Assembly (NCBI GenBank): GCA_022385805.1
Contig: MU277710.1
Span: 66,350-130,349, forward strand
Source of the DNA: Pilatotrama ljubarskyi
Taxonomy: Eukaryota > Basidiomycota > Agaricomycetes > Polyporales > Polyporaceae
Reading direction: 5' to 3'
DNA: 64,000 nt
Shown here: positions 59,328-64,000 of the stretch, one piece after another
Layout of the letters: each line of letters starts with the position of its first letter
Numbering within the stretch: the first letter of the stretch is position 1
Position numbers and translations under genes: made by a program
The notes under the pieces: generated by a model
Databases searched by the model: none
Seen by the model: only the letters and a program-made list of their open reading frames with translations
What the model was told of the DNA's origin: nothing

Positions 59328-59736
59328 ACGGCATGTGGCAGAAGAGCCTGAAATCATGCGCTTTTCTGGGAAGGGTGCGTGAGAGGTAAATCCGTATATA
59401 TAACCGATGCAAGGAACTTACTCGCGCGCCGTCTTCTTCGCTATAGCAATCCTTGCACCCATCGTCCGGGGATGGCCCATTTTCGATGATCATCCGAGCT
59501 TCCTCGAAGTGTGCAAGATCCAAGCCATAGACGATACTCGAGTGCACTGAGCGAGCATTCGCCTCCAGCTGAGACGCTATCTCGGGCGTGGAGGCCCTAC
59601 TGACGAAGAGACGGGTGCGGATAGGAGCATCAGCTGCGAGATGGAGGAAGTGGTACGAAGGCAAGCCGTTGCTGCATTGGGCGCAGCGTCTGCCACGGGC
59701 TGTCTCACCGGATCCCGCAAACATGCTTCTATCCAT
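59328..59736 (-). CDS. unidentified small gene, probably the 3' part of a longer one
   Basis: I do not recognise this gene. Two introns are suggested by good splice sites: gtgagaca to atctcgcag (about 59712-59633) and gtaagttc to ccttcccag (about 59421-59369). Joining the three exons removes the basic, low-quality stretches and leaves a coherent frame: MFAGSADAPIRTRLFV, then a helix-rich part (STPEIASQLEANARSVHSSI), an acidic segment with two cysteines (DDGCKDCYSEEDGARK), and a TAA stop after AHDFRLFCHMP. Further exons upstream to about 60070 are possible. No family assignment is made, and a decayed gene is an alternative. Confidence 0.35.
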
Positions 59737-60245
59737 TCTGCGAAGTTACTCTGCCAAACGTGGTTGTTGCCGTTAACACCCTCGAGGCTTTCCCGGCGTT
59801 CGCTGGTGCAATCATCCCGTCGCCGTGGGTATCGTCCAACTCTAATGATATCGTTGAATGTTGACTTGGCTGTGTTGTCAGAGCTCTGGGCCTGGGGCAG
59901 CGCATCGCTTTTCCCCGCATCGTGCACGTAATTTGTCATTCCAATCTGCGGCAAGCCCCCCGCCATCTTCGTACTCTTCTTTCTGCGCGCGGAACGCTGT
60001 CGGTCTGCTTTTGTACAGGACATTGATGATGAATGACAGAACATCATATCGAGCCATCTCGATGATGCTGTGTTGCCCTGTCATTCCTATCAGTCTGACC
60101 GTTCGGCGGCGACGTCGACGTCTTTGACCTCCTTCACGTCCGAGCGACCCGTCTCGCCCCTTGTAACGGACAGCACACACTACGCCTACGGTCTCTTACC
60201 TCATCCGCACTACTGAGCGGTCAGCGAGTGGCCTGACCCCACACG
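59737..60245. other. region between the small unidentified gene and the membrane-protein gene
   Basis: A 100-codon and a 157-codon minus-strand frame cross this stretch and may include 5' exons of the gene at 59328, but no consistent splice pattern was found. It also holds the promoter of the plus-strand gene starting at 60246. Confidence 0.35.
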
Positions 60246-62361
60246 ATGCCGGTCAACACCACCGTCTCGCACATAAGCCCCCTCCTGAACTACATCCCGC
60301 GAAGCGCTTGGTACGAGCTAACCCCCGAGTCGGACTCAATACTGGTGCGCCATCCACCTTGCAAGTAGAACCGGACGCGTGCTGAGGAGGCGAGTGCCTG
60401 GCTTCAGGCCTCGGACTTGGACACGAGCTATCATGCCACCAACGCCACTGTGAGTGGGAGCGCCAGCATGACCTTCTCCTGGTGGGGCCAAGGTGTGTCC
60501 TCTTGTATATTCCCTGCCGTACACCGACGGAGACGCTCACGGACAGTCGTCCTGGCAGGATTATGGTACGAAGGAGTCTGTATTGTCCCTCTACCCTCGA
60601 GTCACGTTCCTACTCCACCCCAGGATATTTGGCGAATACAGAGAGTGGCTGGGCCGATATCGGGTAACGCTGGACGGCAGCAAAACGGAGCACGACGGCT
60701 ATACTGGGGGCAAAGAGCGATTGGGCGACTATGTGCTCTTTAGCGCGCCCGATTTGCCTTTGGGCCAGCACCACCTTCGTATCACCAACATCGGCGACGA
60801 CCTGTCGCGCCCGATACTCGACATCGCCCACGTGCGTGTAGTATAAGTGACGTTGAAAAGGAAAAGCTGATAGTGAACCGCTGTGTTTTCAGTTGATTTT
60901 CCAAAGCGAGTCCGGGAGTGTGGACGTGGTCGAACACAACAGCACACTGTGCGTCTGGACGCCCAAGATCGCGTATGCTTGGCAAGTCGACGCCCTATCT
61001 CAGTAGGTTCCACCAATACAGAGTGTCAGAAGAGGTACCAAACGATGTATTTCCATAGCACGACGTTCCTGAGTTCTGGAGCGATGGGGATGAATTTCAC
61101 AGTACGTCCCATTCTATCGTTACCAAGTCCTCGAATTGACTTATGGCATCGCCGGGCACTCTCAGGGTCAATACATGCCTTCCCCCTGCTACTGCTCAGC
61201 TCACGCGGTAGCTCCACTCAGGCACAGGCATAGCGATATACGGCCCCCTCGACGCGAGCTCCGCGCCCTTCAGCGTGACCCTCGACTCCGAGACGCACCC
61301 CCCGCTCGCACCGAACACAGCCGTCCAGAGTCCACTCACGAACAGCTCAACGCTGCTCTTCGTCAAGACCGGGCTGTTCGACGGCCCGCATACGCTTTGG
61401 GTCGAGAACAACCCGGTGTCCGAGAGCCCCGGGGATGGCAGCGCCGCGACGGGCGTGACGAAGATGAGTATAGCGCAGATGGGCGTGTTTAGGGACGCGA
61501 TCTCGACCCCGGGGTGAGTGTATGCCCTCATGCTGCGAGGAGATCGCGAGCATTAGCTGAAGTACCGCAGGAACGGCACGACCCAGAGCTCTCCACCTCG
61601 GTAAGCCCAACCTGCTCTTCCTCCATGCTCCTCCCGTAGACTGAACACTCGCCGTTCCCCTCATCGCGTACAGCATCTCTCCGCGCAGCACCGTCATCTT
61701 CGCCGCCGCCTTCGGCTCGCTCGGTGCATTCCTCCTCGCCATCCTCCTCTGGCGCCTCTCCGTCCTCTACAGGCGCCGCACCCAGCGCCAAGCGGACGAA
61801 GTCACCGCGCGCCCCTTCCTGGCTCCTGGGCCCGCAACCCCCAGCAGCGCGGGCTCGACCACTACCCTCTTCCCGCATCATTCGGCGAGCGAGAGTCCCG
61901 GAACGAGCCCTCCGCCGGGTGGATCGCTGTCGCGACACATCCGGATCGGCGGATCCTCAGAGAAACGCCAGTTTGCCGAGGGCGCGGGCGGCGCTCAGGC
62001 TGTGGCGCGCGAACCGCGGAGCCTGGAGCCTCTTCGCCGGGAGACCGTACTACTCGTAGAGCGCCGTCCCTCTAGCACCTTGGTATCCGGCTCAGGCGAA
62101 GGCTCTGAGACGGCAGCCTATGTGTCCGTCGCCGCTACCGCGGCTGACTCTCCCACCTCGCCGTGGCCGCCGGAGCAATCTGGGGACGGGGCTCGGACGC
62201 GGTTGCGCGTGGTGGGCTCCCCGGTGCCCTCCAGTCTGCCCTCGGGGCGGGTGCACTCGAGCCGGGCACCTAGGGACCGAGGGGATTTCCAGCGACAGCA
62301 GGCAGAGGCGAACGCGGAGTTGCAGATGCCGCCGCCGTACCGGCTTTTGGACATGCACTGA
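60246..62361 (+). CDS. single-pass membrane protein with two extracellular jelly-roll-like modules
   Basis: Basidiomycete cell-surface protein of unknown function. Clear exons: 60246-60344 (MPVNTTVSHISPLLNYIPRS) and one from 60408 (SYHATNATVSGSASMTFSWWGQG), followed by YRVTLDGSKTEHDGY and LPLGQHHLRITNIGDD. A second module repeats this plan: FHSTTFLSSGAMGMNFT, SGTGIAIYGPLDASSAPFSVTLD, then GLFDGPHTLWVENN. The last exon gives one transmembrane helix (VIFAAAFGSLGAFLLAILLWRLSVLYRRR) and a disordered Ser/Pro cytosolic tail of about 200 residues, ending PPPYRLLDMH with a PPxY motif. No signal peptide is obvious. Some middle exon boundaries (60490-60630, 60835-61050, 61505-61680) are not fixed, so no residue total is given. 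The two-module pattern resembles carbohydrate-binding beta-sandwiches. Confidence 0.7.
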
Positions 62362-62611
62362 GAGCACGGGCGAAGGAAGGGAAGAACTATAGACGATCGT
62401 TTGGTCGAAAGCGTGAGGGGCTGGGATACCTCTCTTGGACTGCTTGCGGGAGGCGGTGCGTTCCCGCCACATACACACTCGTTCTTACATGGTAGCATTT
62501 CTTGCAATAGCCGGCCGGGAGGGCGGCGGCGTATATATAGGATACACATCGTCTAGTCGTACAATCGAAGTTACTTTTGCACCTCGCCGCGGAGGTGGCC
62601 CGCAATACCCG

Positions 62612-63699
62612 TCACCGGACCTCGACGTTCCGCCCCGCCCAGTCCTCCTTCAACGCCTGCTCGACGATCTTATCGAGCTCCCTTGCCTTCTGCACAGCGA
62701 TGTCCATGATCTTGAGCACGTCCTCCGGCGCGAGGGGCACCCCGCCCGCCTTCTGCACGACGCAGAGCTCGCGCTGCGCGTTGAGCGCGACGGAGAGCAG
62801 GCCTGCGCTGAGCGTCTCCTCGAGGTGCGAGGGGTCGAGCAGCGGTGGGGTGGACGCGTCGGGGAAGAAGGCAAAGGTGAGGCAGAAGGGCGTGTGGTGC
62901 ATCGAGAGCGGGACGGGGGCGCGTTCGAGGGGGTGGTGCTGCGTCGCGTCGGCGCAATCAGCAACGTCAAGAGGGGAGAAATGAGTAGGCGAGGAACGTA
63001 CGATGGTGATCTCGTCTCCGACGACTTCGACTTCTGGTCGACGGAAGTGCTTGAGCGCGACGATGCCCGCGAGACATGCGCAGTCGAGCATGTTGCCCGC
63101 GTCGGACAGGACGTGGATCGTCAGCCGGATATGCCATACCTGCGGCGCCCCTCCTTCAGTCTCTCGCTCATTTGCACCTGGAAAGAAGGAAACGCACCCT
63201 CTGTCCAGCAAGCACGCAAAGACTCTCCTTGTCCACCGCGTCACTCCGACGAAGAACCTTGTCCAGCATGCGCGTAATGGTGACCTCCTGGTCGGACGCT
63301 CTACCAAGGCGCGGATGGTGAGACGGGGAGCAGGCGCGGCGAGGAAGGCACGTACCTACCGGCCGGGTTCGAACTCGTTCGAGGCCATGGACGAGAGCTC
63401 GGAGTGAATGGTGATGATGCCTTCGAGCGGGCGTTCCGGTGGAGGCTTCACCATCTTCCCGTCAATCTGTGCGAGGACTCTGAAAGCGTATAGCGCGTGA
63501 GACCAGCACCTGGATGTAGTATGCTGGGTACATACCGTGTTTTGCCTAGGGAGCACTCGACCCAGCCGAGCTCTGGGCCAAATGTGAGCGTCGGGGTGCG
63601 CATTTCGAGCATTGCTCGGCCGTCGAGGCGTAGCGACTGCTTGAGGGCGCCATACACGAACTCCTTCTCGGGTATGGATGGAGATGGTGGCCGAGGCAT
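62612..63699 (-). CDS. RRP45: RNA exosome core subunit Rrp45 (EXOSC9), RNase PH fold
   Basis: Catalytically inert RNase PH-like ring subunit of the nuclear and cytoplasmic exosome (partner Rrp41). Five exons, 63699-63536, 63479-63360, 63300-63198, 63139-63002 and 62938-62612, join in frame to 283 aa (yeast 305 aa). The N-terminus SIPEKEFVYGALKQSLRLDGR is the Rrp45 signature. Further motifs are FGPELGWVECSLGKTRVLAQI, a GIITIHSELSSMASNEFEPGR block, VWHIRLTIHVLSDAGNMLDCACLAGIVALKHFRRPEV, and MHHTPFCLTFAFF. The last 60 residues are helical. It is convergent with the membrane-protein gene; its promoter lies next to tRNA-Glu copy 2. Confidence 0.94.
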
Positions 63700-63819
63700 C
63701 GTTGAGGAGTTGTAAGTATGCGTTCAGGGAACTCGCAGAGCAAGAAAGAGGGCAGACCTCGGGCAAGGCGGCAAGCTGCCGGCTGCAAACATATATGTTT
63801 AGACCTGTTACGTAGGCAA

Positions 63820-63891
63820 TCCGATATGGTGTAGTGGCTAACATTATCGCCTCTCACGCGATAGCCCGGGGTTCGATTCCCCGTGTCGGAA
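63820..63891 (+). tRNA. tRNA-Glu (anticodon CTC), copy 2
   Basis: Identical in all 72 bases to the minus-strand copy at 52532-52603, with the same cloverleaf and anticodon CTC. A T5 terminator follows at 63894-63898. Confidence 0.97.
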
Positions 63892-63893
63892 TC

Positions 63894-63898
63894 TTTTT
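63894..63898 (+). terminator. Pol III T5 terminator of tRNA-Glu copy 2
   Basis: Five consecutive T, two bases after the last base of the tRNA. Confidence 0.8.
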
Positions 63899-64000
63899 GC
63901 GCACAGCCAGCCATTTCACCTTCCGTTTCACCCCCAGGCGTTGCCCTGGCTGCAAAGCTAAATGGTCCAAGACGGAGTAGTTGGGATTGAGGTGAAATAC

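Noticed and set aside
1..64000. CRISPR arrays, phage, plasmid or bacterial operon features
   Set aside because: No spaced direct repeats, Shine-Dalgarno-led operons or bacterial gene families were seen; intron-rich genes show a fungal nuclear chromosome.

Overview
This window looks like a chromosomal piece of a basidiomycete genome, most likely Agaricomycetes (polypore-like). The coding DNA is moderately GC-rich and nearly every gene is broken by 50-90 bp GT-AG introns. Two families found mainly in these fungi are present (DUF6535, and an extracellular two-module membrane protein), next to eukaryotic housekeeping genes. No bacterial operon, CRISPR array, phage or plasmid signal was seen, and no complete transposon. 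Exon boundaries in the entries were placed by hand from splice sites and reading-frame continuity; joined exons that are stated to close in frame were checked by length.

Left part (1-14.4 kb): a gene-empty start; an adrenodoxin-type reductase (+); a secreted, probably GPI-anchored six-hairpin glycosidase (-); a stand-alone adenylate-forming enzyme (-); the ESCRT-II subunit SNF8/Vps22 (-); a long AT-hook protein (-); an intron-containing tRNA-Lys(CTT).

Middle part (14.4-37 kb): two oligopeptide transporters of the OPT family lie tail to tail (15.5-18.5 kb + and 29.6-32.6 kb -), with the same 12-exon architecture. Between them are a cyclophilin with a presequence-like N-terminus (-), a tRNA-His(GTG) with an 11-nt intron, a small proline-rich PPxY membrane protein (+) and a large Msb1/DUF1708-type morphogenesis protein (+). 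Two gene-poor islands (about 19.8-23.9 kb and 32.6-36.0 kb) contain little that is recognisable. The tiny secretory-pathway protein Kish/KSH1 (+) follows.

Right part (37-64 kb): the condensin ATPase SMC2 (-) faces a DUF262 (GmrSD/ParB-like fold) protein (+) across a 344-bp divergent promoter. After these come an RS-domain protein (+), a DUF6535 membrane protein (+), an MFS anion-type permease (-), a tRNA-Glu(CTC) (-), TRM112 (+), a 2-Cys peroxiredoxin (-), an F-box protein (-), an unrecognised small gene (-), a two-module single-pass membrane protein (+), the exosome subunit RRP45 (-), and a second, identical tRNA-Glu(CTC) (+).

The genes do not form one pathway. The most unusual items are the DUF262 gene (eukaryotic carrier of a fold best known from bacterial restriction systems, with 7-, 10- and 16-nt exons and a GC-AG intron), the mirrored OPT pair, the cyclophilin whose second start codon is created by splicing, and the Kish start codon standing alone in its own 5' exon.
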